A DNA stretch of 64,000 nucleotides from Fistulifera solaris. Lineage: Eukaryota; Bacillariophyta; Bacillariophyceae; Naviculales; Stauroneidaceae. The notes under the pieces were generated by a model, which saw only the letters and a list, made by a program, of their open reading frames with translations, ran no database searches and had not been told where the DNA came from. Positions within the stretch are counted from its first letter, which is position 1. The number at the start of each line of letters is the position of its first letter. The stretch covers positions 744,001 to 808,000 of the forward strand of contig AP026149.1 in NCBI GenBank assembly GCA_030295235.1. The letters are read 5' to 3'. Both the position numbers and the translations under genes were made by a program. Positions 1 through 11,893 of the stretch are shown here, one piece after another.

Positions 1-672
1 AGACAATGTCGGAGCCGGAGTTGGAATCGGTTGCACCTCATTCGGTTTGACGACAAACACAAAGACCGCCATTCCAGCAATGCCCATGAGCGACAAGAAC
101 GTACAAGTGAGCGAAATGGGCAAAAGATACCGTGCATATTTGGGAGCAGACACCGCTTCTCCTTGCACGACAGGTGCGTGTAGAATCTCTAACAATTTTG
201 CTTCCTGTTGCTCATCGACAGGTTCCGCTTGTATATCGGGAGGCAACATGTACGTTTCTTTGCTTAGGACAGGATCCACATCGTCGCTATTCCCTGCTTC
301 CACAGTGCAAGCACTACTCCTGTTCGAGTGAAGACTTACAGTCCCCAATTCTTCGACGGATGGAGGTCTTTCTTCGTCATGTTGTTGCTCCTCATTATCA
401 TCTTCTTCATCGCTTTCTTCCAAATCCCAGGCATCCTCTTCTTGTTGCTCCGCAGTCATGACGCGACTCCCAATCATATGCACTGCACCCGGTTGAGAAG
501 GCAATTCTTCTCCATCCGGAAAAACATCGACACGAGAAGGCTTAATATCCGAATGACTTTCGTGCTGTGATTGTTGTTGATGCTGTTGCTTCAAACAACA
601 CGATGATGGTATGCCTGCATGAACCGTCAGTGTTCCTTGTTGATGATTGTTTGTTTCAGGTGCAGTTGTCAT
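1..672 (-). CDS. Partial single-pass membrane protein, LRR-receptor-like N-terminus
   Basis: The minus strand is open for 224 codons from an ATG at 672 to the window edge, so the C-terminus is missing. The first ~180 residues are disordered, with His/Gln runs, Glu/Asp-rich stretches and Ser/Thr. One hydrophobic segment lies at about residues 182-206. It is followed by a Pro/Thr stalk (PTPAPTLS). This order of acidic disordered head, one membrane span and Pro/Thr stalk matches the LRR gene at 3490-6178 in this window and many diatom LRR receptor-like proteins. The ectodomain that would prove it lies outside the window, so the LRR assignment is inference. It is divergent from the PLAC8-type gene, with ~570 bases between the starts. 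Confidence 0.65.
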   Translation of the reverse strand, partial: MTTAPETNNHQQGTLTVHAGIPSSCCLKQQHQQQSQHESHSDIKPSRVDVFPDGEELPSQPGAVHMIGSRVMTAEQQEEDAWDLEESDEEDDNEEQQHDEERPPSVEELGTVSLHSNRSSACTVEAGNSDDVDPVLSKETYMLPPDIQAEPVDEQQEAKLLEILHAPVVQGEAVSAPKYARYLLPISLTCTFLSLMGIAGMAVFVFVVKPNEVQPIPTPAPTLS

Positions 673-1245
673 GATTCTTTTAACGCTTTCTATTAAATTA
701 AATAAAATAGCTTGAAAACGGAAAGAGAGAGTGTTGCTTTTGAGATGTTTTTTTTTGTCACGACGCAGTTTCAAACAACGCGGTTTCGCTCGTCGCTCTT
801 TGCTGTTTAGCCTTTTTCTCCTTGGTTTCATTTGTTAGGTTACCTGGTACAGTCGGTACAGTATGCTTTTCACGACAAACGAAGCACGAATACTATAATG
901 TTGATGAGTGGTTTGAAATGACAGCGGTTCGCATGGCACTGTCTTGTAGAAAGCACTAAATGACTCCTCCTTCCTTCAAAATCTACTATGGGTTAAGAAT
1001 GCTCTGGGCACAATGTTTGCTAAGTATAAAAATAGTCTTCCATAGTACAAACTCTATTCTTGTCGTAGTCAGTCACGTTGACGTTTGATGCGTTGAATAA
1101 GTGGCAGATCCAGATCATAATTTCACTCCCTTTTTCTGCTTCCGCGTACAAAACAGTCCATTGGTTTGCAAAAGCACGAATCAATCTCGACGGCTGAGCG
1201 TAGCTTCTCTTCATCAAATAATAAAAAAAGTAAACGAGAAAGAGA
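673..1245. other. Intergenic, divergent promoter region
   Basis: No open frame here is convincing. It holds T-rich runs near 745-755 and the near-palindrome TACCTGGTA at 841-849, which recurs elsewhere in non-coding parts of the window. It presumably carries the promoters of both flanking genes. Confidence 0.5.
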
Positions 1246-2298
1246 ATGACGCTTAAAACAGTGGAAGTACTAGCACCCGGCAATCTTCCGGAAGGATATG
1301 TTTTTGATGCGACAGTCGATGGTGTTATCGTGAGTCTCCTTTCTCTTCTAAAAGTGAATAAAACGAATGAATATTCTCATGTTGTCTTTCCTTTCTCTTT
1401 CAACTAAGTTCGCTGTGACTGTTCCCGAGGGAGGCGTGGAAGAAGGACAGCCGATTCGTGTTGCCTATCCCGTTCCGTCCGCTCCCATCCTCGTTGCGGC
1501 GACACCGATTGTAGAAACGCCAAGCACATCCTCGTTTCTACAACCGGATGGAACACGCGTTACCGAAATCAAGAATACTGATGGGACGAGTACGGTCATT
1601 CGAGAGACGCCTCGTATCGAGGGCGGCTCAGAATATCAACCGTTGGCTCCAACGGGTCGCTTTCGCAACGGCATGTGCGATTGTTTCGAAGTATTTTGTT
1701 CTGGAAGATTTTGGGTGAGTTTTTGAGTGCGATTCTGACGTAGTGATTTTCCTCTCGTCGCTTCATACTGATGCATTTTCAAATCCTTTGTCACGCAGAT
1801 GGCTTGCTGTTGCATCGGCTGTTACATGGGACAGATTATGCAACGATTCAAATTGAATCCTTTCGGTGCACCGGGCAATTATCAAAACACGTGCTTGATC
1901 TGCACCGTTGCTTTCACCATCCTTATTATAGTGTCGTGGATTCTGACGGCTGCGTTTGGGACAAACTGTAAGTAGTTGATACGTGGTTAGATATTTGATG
2001 CGAGTCGAGAGGACACTCACTCGTATCTTTCTGGCCATGAATCGGAACGGGCAGTGAATGTTATTGTTTTAATTTGGATGACAATTGCTATTACTTTGAC
2101 ACACAGGGAATTTCGCAAAAGTACATGATTCCGCCCAAGTGCTGCGGAGAATCATGCTGGGGTGATTGTTGTTGCGCCTTTTGGTGTGGATGTTGCTTGG
2201 CCATTCAGATGGATCGACACACGCATGATGAGAAAATCTACAAGTACCAATGTTGCACGAATACCGGTTTGTCGCAAAGTGCTCCCGAAATTGTCTAA
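1246..2298 (+). CDS. PLAC8-type cysteine-rich membrane protein, four exons
   Basis: I read four exons, 1246-1329, 1409-1714, 1799-1971 and 2055-2298, giving 268 residues in one frame. The first two introns have GTGAGT donors and C/T-rich acceptors. The third junction is less sure: the better GTAAGT donor breaks the frame, while GTAGTT four bases later keeps it. The C-terminal half is very Cys-rich, with MACCCIGCYMG, a hydrophobic stretch (TVAFTILIIVSWILTAAF), then WGDCCCAFWCGCC followed by QMDRHTHDE. The CC-x-C cluster followed by Q-x-x-R-x-x-D is the PLAC8/Cys-rich family signature. Known members are membrane-associated and act in metal handling, cell size or Ca2+ transport in plants and animals. 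The N-terminal ~110 residues are Pro/Thr-rich and look flexible. Confidence 0.75.
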
Positions 2299-3489
2299 AA
2301 AAGGAATATTAGTGGATGAAAAAACAAGGCTCGGATCACATGGAATATAGTTAACGTACGATAAAGCCGACACAATAACAGCCAACTTTTTGACTGAAAA
2401 CTGAATTCAGGTCTATGTGAATCATCAATTACTGATAAAAAGACGGGGAAAGATTTTTCGCCAATGATTCGCAGCTCAACAATGACTGGAATTTTAGTCA
2501 CGGCTCGTGGCATTAGAATCCATCTCTTGTTTGTACATACGTTGCTTTTTCCAATCACAATAGCTGCAAATAAACTGCTGCTAATCAAATCATTAGGTTT
2601 GCACATTACAATATTCTCTGCGTTAAAATGTCTCCTTGATACGGAGTAATACAGTTTTATAATTACTATAGGCCTAATATGTTGTCTGTTTTTCGGCGCG
2701 ACAGGATTTCAGTCATGAGTCATGAGATATTTTTGTTTGCACCCTTTTGCCGTCCATTTTTCGCAAGTTTATGACTTATTACCACTAAAGCTGCATTGCT
2801 TTGCAGCAACTTCTCACGAGAAGCGACGTTAGACTTAGAAGAAGTATAACGAATACTCTCTAGTGCGTGCGTTTCAACATTTCTTCACGACGCTGGCCAG
2901 AATAGACGCTGCAAATCAATGCATGTCCTTCCATGAGTTATCTTTTGACGAAGTAGAGCTGTAATCTATGATATTCATTGATGATTTAATCTTTGTCGTA
3001 CATTTGCAATAAGTGAGGCAGTTATCGACGTCGCAATTCCCTTCTAGAATAGTTCGACTAAGATAGTATGCTACCAAAATGTAGGCGACACTTTACCACG
3101 ATTGCTTTTAGTCATGAGGCCAGATAGTGAGTCAGAAACGATATGACGGGAGACGGAAGGAGCGACATCTGGAATCTGGAGCCCGGAGCCACTTGGTAAA
3201 TGACAGAGAATTAGATAGTAGAATGTACCGCCATTAATGCCCAAGACTACTATCAACTATAAACGGTACGGTAAAAAGAGGAGTAAGATTTTTCAATGGT
3301 ATTTTGCGGAGGCGTCAAAGGTCAAAGCGACGAAGCCAAGCAGCACGAGCAAGAGACAGAAAGAAGTTACTTTCAAGAAGATTATTGAGTGGAATTCGTT
3401 CCACGAAATGAAAGATTAGTAAAGCAAACTCAAAGGAACCAAGCAGAAATAGGGTTTAAATGAAGTGAAAGGTCCACTTAGCAAAGCAC
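2299..3489. other. Intergenic, 1.2 kb, nothing recognised
   Basis: Only short frames occur, the longest being 60 basic codons at 3237-3419 with no recognisable domain. It is AT-rich and contains a small hairpin around 2793-2807 (GCATTGCTTTGCAGC). I see no RNA gene or mobile element. Confidence 0.5.
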
Positions 3490-6178
3490 ATGAAAAAGTC
3501 TCAAAGAATGAATCAAACGACGGAGGACGACTCCTCGTCGACGATGAACGACAGCAAAGAACCGCTGCCCGCAGAGGCCAATCAACAATCTCTCCACAAA
3601 ACAATAAATTATCTAAGCTTTCAATCGCTAACATCAAAGAAGAAAACGAAAAGGCTATATCCCAGCGATATGACGGACCGCTTTTCCGCCTTTCCATCCT
3701 CTTGGTCGTACGACGTTCACGAAAGGGTCTCTTCGAATCAGAACTTTCCCTGCTGCAACAGCAATCACACGACTGCGATTGCCGCCATAGACACGGAAAA
3801 CGGAACTGAAGCGAAAAGTATGGATAGCGACTCTTCTTCCGGAGATCCGAAGGATTGTATACGAATGTCACAAAACGCCGACAATAGCGCGTGCGAGAAT
3901 CGAGATATTCTTTTTCTGTGCCCAGCAGCTACCGTGTCTGAAAGAAAGGGAGTTGCTACTTTGTCGTTGGAAAGTAGAAGAAAACCCTCTTTGCTGGATA
4001 CATCGACAGATGATGAAGAAGAAGAGTGCCGGACACGGCCGCAAGATAGAATACAGGCACCATGGGATGACGAAGCTTACGGATCTTTTGGTAATATTAG
4101 CCCAGAAGTAACAACGAGAATCAATGATTCAAACCAAAGAAGATCCGGATCCGGTTCGCAGTTAGATGACAGACAAAGGCGGACAGTAATGAGAGGTCTC
4201 GATTACGAAGACAACAACAAAAGACTCTGGGATGATGAATTCATTCTCGAAAACCCTGAAGTGACGGAAGAAGCTATTCGGCAACATTCTATGATGTCGG
4301 TTCCGGGTGCTATTGCGGTTGCGGGCATCAACGCGAGATTCTCTCTGGGCGATTTTTCGGACAATCACACCACGATTTCGATGCAAGAAGCACTGAGACA
4401 AATATCTGCAACTGACGCGAGAAATCTCGGTGATCACGATGAGAGTGTTAATATGGAGTTGACAGAGTTTATTCGGCACCAATCTATGCTGTCAGTACCA
4501 GGCGCGATTGCAGTGGATGGTATTCAAGGAAGGTTCGAAACGGATGCCGACTCGGACAATGAGACAACTACTTCTATGAGACAAGCAAGGAGATGTAGTT
4601 CAAATATGGACCCTAATGATATACGTGTACAGGGAATCTTGGCAGCAGAAGAAACTGATGTGGGAGCTTTTGTATCTGTGTCGGTTATCAGACAAGCTCC
4701 TGTTATCGACGCCGAAGGTATACAGGTAATAAACGTGGAGGATGACGAGCTGGGTGAAACCGACGCTACTTCGATCAAAGTCAATCGCTGGGGAAGCGGA
4801 TTGGTTTTTATGGTGGTCATGGCTGCTCTCGTCTGCATAGTCATCTTTCTTATAGTTGAAAATCAACAACCAGAGGCAAAACCGCGCTTGGCGTCCACGG
4901 AAAGCCCGACGTTCGTACCAACGCTCTCTCCTACCAGCGCGCAGCTGCCAAAGCTCATTGACATACTCAAGTCCATTACCGACGAAAATATTTTACGAGA
5001 CCCTTCTTCGCCGCAGTTCATGGCGGCAGAGTGGCTCTCGCGAGATGTTGCCGAGAAAGACCTGACAGAGGAAAAGCAAATCCAGCGGTATGTTTTAGCG
5101 ATCATGCAATTCGCGTATGGCATCACAGCCGTGTGCGACGAAAAGTCATGTACTTATGACCGATCATCCACCCCGTTTTTAAAACCATATGATGAATGTG
5201 CGTGGGATGGTGTCACATGCAACGATGACGGAAAAGTGACACAAATTGTCTTGTTTGGCCGTCCGGCCGATTCCCTTCTGAATGGCATTGTGAAATGGAA
5301 GCAATCGTCACAAAAGTGGGCATGTTAACCTCTGAAATCAGGACGTTAACTGAGTTGTCGGTGTTGGTCATCGAAGGCTTTGATCTTTCAGGCTCAATCG
5401 ATCATGTTATCAATCCGAGTTTAAAGAATCTTCGAACTATTCGACTCGGGGGAAATTCTCTGACCGGATCACTCCCTGGTCAGATTTGGAGAATCTACCC
5501 GAACTTGGAAGTTTTAGATCTCTCTAACAATGAACTTAGTGGTCCAATACCCCAAAGCATAGGCCGTATACCCTCACTGAGTAAGTCACAATCATCTCTC
5601 GTTCGCGTACAAGGGCTATGTTCATTTTATTCGTTTCTTACAGAGTTATGTGTACAGAGACGTTAAACTTGCGGAAAAACAAAATTACAGGTCAGATCCC
5701 TTCTTTTATTGGGTTACTAACATCCCTTGAATTATTGAATCTCGCCCAAACACTTGTGGAGGGTTCTTTGCCCCGAGAGATTGTAGGATTTTCAGAGACA
5801 TTGCAGACTTTGGATCTCAGCAACACGAAAATGAGCGGCCCACTTCCAGTGGAACTTGAATTATTTACTTCTCTGCGAGCACTTAACTTGAAAGGGTGCG
5901 ACTTTTCCGGGACCATCCCAGAGCTGTCGTGCAGCAACGCTTACATGATTCGATTGAGCGATAATAATTTCTCGGGCACGATTCCTTCCTCCTTGGGCCA
6001 ATGTACCTCGTTGGAGCAACTAAAGTTGCGAAGTAATCCTCAGTTAACGGGGAGAATACCTGAGGCTCTTTGCGGTGACGCCTGGGATTATATTCAGCAG
6101 TTTACAAGTTATAGCGTAGACTGTGGCGTTGAATGTGATTGCTGTGATTTCAACCCACTCTGCGACGATGACTGGTAA
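3490..6178 (+). CDS. LRR receptor-like membrane protein, two exons
   Basis: The start is ATG 3490. Exon 1 runs to 5580, the intron is 5581-5657 (GTAAGT...CAG), and exon 2 runs 5658-6178. Residues 1-430 are acidic and disordered. They contain a duplicated motif of the form IR-x-x-S-M-x-SVPGAIAV-x-GI at about residues 263-285 and 328-350. A membrane span lies at about 435-456, then a Pro/Thr stalk. Next comes a Cys-containing LRR cap (CAWDGVTCNDDG) and plant-type repeats such as LRTIRLGGNSLTGSLP and LEVLDLSNNELSGPIP. The tail is a Cys cluster (CGVECDCCDFNPLC). The LRR face should be extracellular. The frame changes by one base near 5290-5294 (GTGAAATGG); adding one A restores it and gives 870 residues, so this is probably a sequence error. 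No kinase domain is present. Confidence 0.8.
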
Positions 6179-6459
6179 CAATAAGTGCTGCGACAGGAAT
6201 CACTAGCTATATACATTACCAGTAATAACTTTACTTTTGCATTAATAAAGAATGGTCATGAACAAAGTAGAAGACTCCTTTGACCCATCACCCTTGAACA
6301 GTTATTTCTTTCATTGACTTTCTAATCAAACGAAGCAGACTTGGTGGACATCAAGTCTGTAGTGAATCGCACACATATCTTACAACAGCCACTGCAAAGG
6401 CTAGCAATACAAACATTTTATTCGAAAGCAAGCTGAGTCTTAGCAGAAGTAACAGTTTA

Positions 6460-8134
6460 TCGAATATCGGAAGCACTCCTCATTCTTTATCCAGTGATTT
6501 TCGGAGAGAAGCCCTTATTTCATGACAGCTTTTGTTGGGAAGTAATGTACCGGTAAGGAAAATATGTAATGCGCACCTAAACTCGCAAATGATCTGATAA
6601 AATTATACAAGCAAAGAAGATGGTGAGAGCCATTTTTCTTTGTCAAGAGACAAAGTGTATCATACAGGCACAGCAAGACAAGGAATGAGATTTTGCATAT
6701 CCGAACTTGCTGTTGTAAAGTATGAGCACAGAAAGGTCCTAACTTTCCACTAGACAACCAAAGTCATTCGTCCTTCTAGGGCTTTTATGACCGCATGCGG
6801 AGACTTTGTAAACTCACGCTGCGGTAGAAACCACCCGTCACTACATATTATAGTCATAACACAGCATTCTGCAATATCGCTTACCGTTCACGACACCACA
6901 TGGCTCAAGGAGTGTCGTCCATTCTCGTTCGTTCTATGTTCTATCTTGCTTTCTCTTTCGATTGATCCAAGAGAAAATAGAAATCTATTAGAGCCGCCTG
7001 ATGATTCGGATCCCAGAACGAAGAATAATACATCAACGATTAATAACGATCGTATACTTGGAATCTTATGACGATCACGTGCGCGTCGTCAACAACTTTG
7101 GTACCGGCACGGTACCGGTACCGGTGTGTCAAAGAGCGAGGTCAAGGTTGAGTGTCGGACTGAAAGATTTATTCAGTCATGAGTTGACACGTCATCGGAT
7201 GTCGGAATGGTTCGAAATGACCGTCTAGTTTATTGGGAAAGGATTCTATTCGTGAAAGGAGTCTCGGATGTGTTTCGAACTATATGTTTGGGGATTTGGA
7301 ATCACGGAAGAATCCAGTATGCAATTATGGATGATGACTGTTGCTAGTTGCTAAGGAACATGCAATAATGGAGAATCTGGTGGATTGGCAGAAAGGGCTA
7401 TTTTATCCTAAAGTTGTTATTGGAGAAATGGACTTGGCAAGATCAGATTATGATCAGATCAAGATCAGATCAGAGACCAGTGAAAAGAGGAAAGCAAAAG
7501 TAATCGTAGGAAATCGTCATAATTCTGTAAACGAGTGTTTGGAGCAAAAGTTCGTTGTTTCAATAGTCTTTCGTCTTGGGTGTGTGGAGTCCCCGATAGC
7601 CGAGAGCAGTTACAGACCGCGGTAGAAATTTCAACACTGGTGTTCCCCGTTCACCTACTAGCTAGAGTACAACTTTACGTTTGAACACTTTCATTGCATC
7701 CAATGGACATGGACCGCATTTTTATTAATTTTCACCAAACGGAAGGACGAAAATAGATCACAGCAGACAGCAGCAACGTAAAGTACGAGGTACCTCTGCC
7801 GGTCGCCTTTACAAGCAAAATGAGTCGAATTCAATTTAACTTGATATTCTTCGATGTTTTCGGTGATGCCTCCTAGTGGGCTTTCTCATCATCAAATTGA
7901 CACACGACTACTCATATCTATTTACAGATCGTGTGTGAATGTTTTTTTACTTTTGTTCGTTAACCATCTATCTACCTGCAGGATGTAGTTTCTTGTTTCT
8001 TTTCTATATTCCAGTGTTCGTCCGTACAGTCGTAGAAATGCCCATTGAAAAAGGAGCGGGCATCGCACATTAGTGAGTGATTATGTAAATGAGATGCGTA
8101 CATGGAGTTTGATCTAACAAGGTCCACAGAGTTG
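6460..8134. other. Non-coding part of unit 1
   Basis: No credible gene here. Bases 6460-7106 and 7635-8134 match units 2 and 3. Bases 7107-7634 are unique to unit 1 and begin with clustered KpnI-like GGTACC/ACCGG motifs. The short frame at 6787 is kept in all three units but with different lengths and ends, so I do not call it. Confidence 0.5.
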
Positions 8135-8183
8135 TCACTTCCCATCATGGCCATTTATAGTAACAGTCCCGGTCCCACTTGGA

Positions 8184-8450
8184 CCGACTTGTGGCGCTGC
8201 TTGATCTGGTGGCGCTGCTTGGACTGGTGGCGCTGCTTGATCTGGTGGCGCTGCTTGGACTGGTGGCGCTGCTTGATCTGGTGGCGCTGCTTGGACTGGT
8301 GGCGCTGCTTGATCTGGTGGCGCTGCTTGGACTGGTGGCGCTGCTTGATCTGGTGGCGCTGCTTGGACTGGTGGCGCTGCTTGGACTGGTGGCGCTGCTT
8401 GGACTGGTGGCGCTGCTTGGTCTGGTGGCGCTTCTTTGACTGGTGGCGCC
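8184..8450. repeat. 18-base tandem repeat (15 or so copies)
   Basis: The unit TGGTGGCGCTGCTTGATC alternates with TGGTGGCGCTGCTTGGAC, making a 36-base higher-order period. On the minus strand it encodes APP[VD]QA hexapeptides and is the counterpart of the EEAIPV repeats in units 2 and 3. Confidence 0.9.
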
Positions 8451-8457
8451 TTGCAGA

Positions 8458-8525
8458 TTCAGTTAACCATTCTTCCGATCCAGTTAACCATTCTTCCGAT
8501 CCAGTCAACCATTCTTCCGATCCAG
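8458..8525. repeat. 21-base tandem repeat, three copies
   Basis: Three copies of CAGTTAACCATTCTTCCGATC, the third with one substitution. On the minus strand they encode the heptapeptide WIGRMV[ND] just before the TGA at 8459. Confidence 0.85.
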
Positions 8526-10449
8526 TTGTTGATTCGGGCAACCAGTAGTTCGATCCATTGTTCAACCACCCGTCTAAAGATATAACAAACAAAGCCGACA
8601 ATGCAACCTGTTGCTCCGCCAGATATGCCTAAGATAATAATATCCCAGGGTGTTTCTTCCTGTGGATTGGGTGCCGAAGATGTTTTTTCTTCTTTCGACG
8701 GTTCGGAAGGGGGGAGGGGGGCAGCTACTACCGGGACGGCCGTAGGAATCAAGGTTGGCTTGGAAGTCGGGCGCAACGACGGCGGGGTAGTGGGTGCGGC
8801 ACTAGTCACTACCGGAGATCTCGTAGGAGTGGCAGTTACCACATTCATAAAAGGAGGGAGAGTGGGCAAAACCGCGCACCCGCAGCATCCGCGCTCCTGG
8901 TACGTGAGACCTTCCATATTGTTGTTCTCCTTCAAATTCGTGGGTAGTAAGCTCGCAGGCGGACAGAGCGGTAGAACTGCCTGCTGTATGTTTTCCAAGC
9001 ACTCGCTCGCTGGCGAGCATTGCGATCCACCGGTAGCATACCGGATCGCTTCCAGCTCACACGGTGTGGCAGTGAATCTCGGACAAGATTCTATGGATCT
9101 TCTTGCCAACCGACTTATGGCCTCGTCGGCATCTACGAAAGCGCCTATCAAGGGCTTTTGTAGGATGTCGATACCTACCACACCGATGTAGCGCGCTGGT
9201 GTTACGGATCGGTCGTACACGGCAGCCGACACAGTAATGCCGATCTCACCGTTCCAGAACTCGTACGGCTCGGTCCAAGCCGTTCGTTGCGAGTTCTCGG
9301 ACGAGCTCAATCCAGCCGCAAATACCAAGTTGTATCCGGACATTGCTGCGACGATATCTTTGTCACTTTGAATTGGTGCCCAAAACCCGTCCACTAAGCA
9401 CGCCAGTTCGGCCAGAAACGGATGGTTGCTTTCTTCTGTTTCTTCTCCGTTTGTAACCGAGTAGGTGAACAGCTTGAGAGGATTCCCTCTTGCTGTCGCG
9501 TTCTTGATGCGCTCCTCCACCATACCTTTGAGCATGTCCGGACCGTCAGTATCTGATGGTTTTACTATACCGTCGGATATAAAGAGAATTGCGCTGTTGC
9601 AATTCACCGCCACGCCGTTGTCACGCGAATCATCGAGAATGTCGAAGGCCTTTTTCAGACCTCCGTACATGTCGGTACCGTCACCTTTTTCCTCTTTTTC
9701 TATGAGGCTGACAAGGATTTGCTTGTTCTCCTTAGTCGCTGGTAAGAGATACTGGCCTTGATCCGCCAGAGCGTTTACCGCCTTGTCGAAGAAGACGACC
9801 GCTACCCGATCGCTCGGGGTTAGAGTATTGATCACTCTTGCGGCGGCGGCTTTCATCAGACCAAATCGCTGCCCTTGCCCCATAGAACCACTCTTGTCGA
9901 GCACCAGGACGACATTCCTGGCCCCCCGCTTACGCCGCCGTACCAATCCCTAGTGGTACAGTCGTAAGCATCACACACTTTGGAGGGGCGTCCAGGGACA
10001 ATCTGGAACGCTCCCTCCTTTGACCCGAAATAAGCCGCCCACGGCTTCACACCTAACTCATCGTCTTGTTGCAATTGATCCTTGAACCAATCCGCCACTA
10101 CTCTGCCAAGGCAGATGTCCTCAATGAGACGCTGGTCCGTTAGAGTCCTGTTGGGGGCGGCCGATAGATGCTGGTGGTTTCGTCCATCCACCCCGAACAT
10201 CCTTCGCCGCATCCCTCTAAGGTATCATTGGTAAAGGGGCATGTCGGGTTCGGTAGCTCTGAGTCGCACTCGTGGTAGTTTTTACCCTCGCATGCCGCCA
10301 GAGAATCACATCGTATCGTGAATTCATATTCTATTCTGTCGCGTAAAGCTAGGACCTTCCTCTCCCACAAAAAAAGCCGTATCGTCGAAAGAGGTCGTGT
10401 TCAGTCCAATGACGAAGGTTCCTGTTAGTAGGACTGTCAGTAGTTTCAT

Positions 10450-11587
10450 GTTCTCCCTCTTACTTTTGAAATGAATGAAGAAAGAAGATTTGTTGTAGTG
10501 TTCCGAAGGATAGCATTTTGCTCACCGAAATAGGGTGCGCAGCGCGCATCCACTTGCAACGTGCAACACAGGTATGTCGCCGGTACTGTTCACGGTACTG
10601 TGAATTGACACTCAGAAAAGATTTTGCGTTGCGACCGCGAGCCCCTTGTTAGACACGATTCAGGTTCAGGAGTCCGCAGCTAGGTAATACGGAGCTGGGC
10701 ACTAGGCACCTGTGAACCTGTGAAGATTTGCTCCGTTCCCCGTTCCCGCTCCTTTCATCTTTCATAGTTCAAAATCTTCATAATTAGTCAAAAGCGAATA
10801 ATTAATGCTTTCGTGATTCAGAAATAGCCAATAGCCACTATTGCCCCCAGCCCCACTGGGCCCTGGGACCTGGGACTTGTAACCAGACACCGAGACACCG
10901 TTTTTCTGTCTCACGCGCGTCAAGGTTTACTTTCAAGTCCGTAAGATCTTGACGAATTGTTATGTCGTTTCTCGTTTCGTGATTCATTTTCTCGATAGGT
11001 AGTGTAGTAGAGTGTGGCGTTTCCCACGCCTGTATGATATGCCCTAAGTACAAGCTATCTCAACAAGACTGTACACTGCACTGCAACCATCTTATTTGTT
11101 TGTTTCTAGTTTCGTGATTCATTTTCTTCATTGGTAGTGTAGAATTTCAAAAGACGTGAGATACGCCCTCAGTACAAGCTATTTTGCTGTTTTGCTATTT
11201 CGAACGAAACTGTACTGCAACCGAAGGAGGAACAATAAAAAAATCCTACTTCGTAATATTTATTCCTAATTTCCTAAAGTCAGTACCTTTTTGTCTGGCA
11301 CGTGGCACGTTCGACTTCGGAGTGTCAATTTTCATGTCAACGAGCCAAGATGTTGCCTGTTGCCTGTTGCCTGTTGCCATGCTACAAAAGGTTTGTTCGG
11401 CATACCGACGTGACGCAAGACGCAAAGGAGTATATACGGCGTGCAGTATTGTTTTCCTTTGAAACGACATATATCAAGGAAGACATGGTTTTAAAAGTCC
11501 GAACGGCAAGTATTGGAAGACGGGTTGGTATACATGTTCGAAATCATGGCAACCAATTTCATTGCGGATGTTACGGACGACTTCCTG
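10450..11587. other. Non-coding part of unit 1, between VWA and TPR genes
   Basis: Bases 10450-11335 match 15178-16100 and 20625-21545. Bases 11336-11612 are unlike the other units and hold a short GTTGCCT tandem at about 11352-11378. I see no gene. Confidence 0.5.
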
Positions 11588-11893
11588 TCAGCAAATTTCG
11601 TGGACGGCCATGGAATCGATAAAAGATATTGGGTCATCCGTTAGATCCATAAAGACAGGAACGTTCTTGGCGGAAGATTGGGAAAATGATTCACTGTATC
11701 GTTGACACAATCGCAACTGAGCACGTCGCAACACATGCCATTCGTCTTCGACCGACTGATTGGTTAATATTTCTTTCATGAGGCGCGTCGCGTCGTGCAG
11801 TGTTGCCAACGCTTCTTTGAATAAATGGCGATGTAGCATCTCCACACCCATGTTGTTGAGCGCCATTGCGGTGCGTGACAAAACGGGTGACAT
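11588..11893 (-). pseudogene. Truncated unit-1 copy of the TPR-like gene
   Basis: The first ~93 codons, from ATG 11893, are nearly identical to the 260-residue genes at 16558-17340 and 22002-22784. Similarity stops at about 11612, inside the codons for DPISFIDSM, where unrelated sequence adds AVHEIC and a stop. The remaining ~165 codons are absent from unit 1. This looks like a deletion or replacement when the array formed, leaving one TPR-like pair. Confidence 0.75.

Larger units (their letters stand above)
8135..10449 (-). pseudogene. Unit-1 VWA-Cache (alpha2delta-like) gene, probably decayed
   Basis: The start is ATG 10449, with signal peptide MKLLTVLLTGTFVIG. It matches the genes at 13167-15177 and 18616-20624: Cys-rich Cache half, VWA domain with the MIDAS motif DKSGSM, a second half with YIGVVGIDI, a Pro/Thr stalk and one C-terminal membrane span. 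The frame changes near 10369-10375 (run of 7), 10150 (run of 5) and 9925 (run of 6), all homopolymers and possibly sequence errors. An in-frame TGA at 8459-8461 follows three copies of WIGRMV[ND]. Downstream of it the same frame continues through hexapeptide repeats (APPVQA/APPDQA) to a TGA at 8135-8137, ending like the other copies. The repeat tail suggests the TGA is a real later truncation. If the frame changes are errors, the gene may still make a shortened protein ending at 8459. Confidence 0.65.

Noticed and set aside
5295-5666. Separate short LRR gene
   Set aside because: It continues the LRR gene after a one-base frame change and ends at a proper intron donor at 5581.
6787-7071. Frame recurring in all three tandem units (6787, 12281, 17728)
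   Set aside because: Length and C-terminus differ between units and changes are not biased to silent sites, so recurrence only reflects the duplication.
8102-8548. Plus-strand frame of WRCL[ID]WW repeats
   Set aside because: It is the shadow of the 18-base repeat, whose minus-strand frame is continuous with the VWA gene and matches units 2 and 3.
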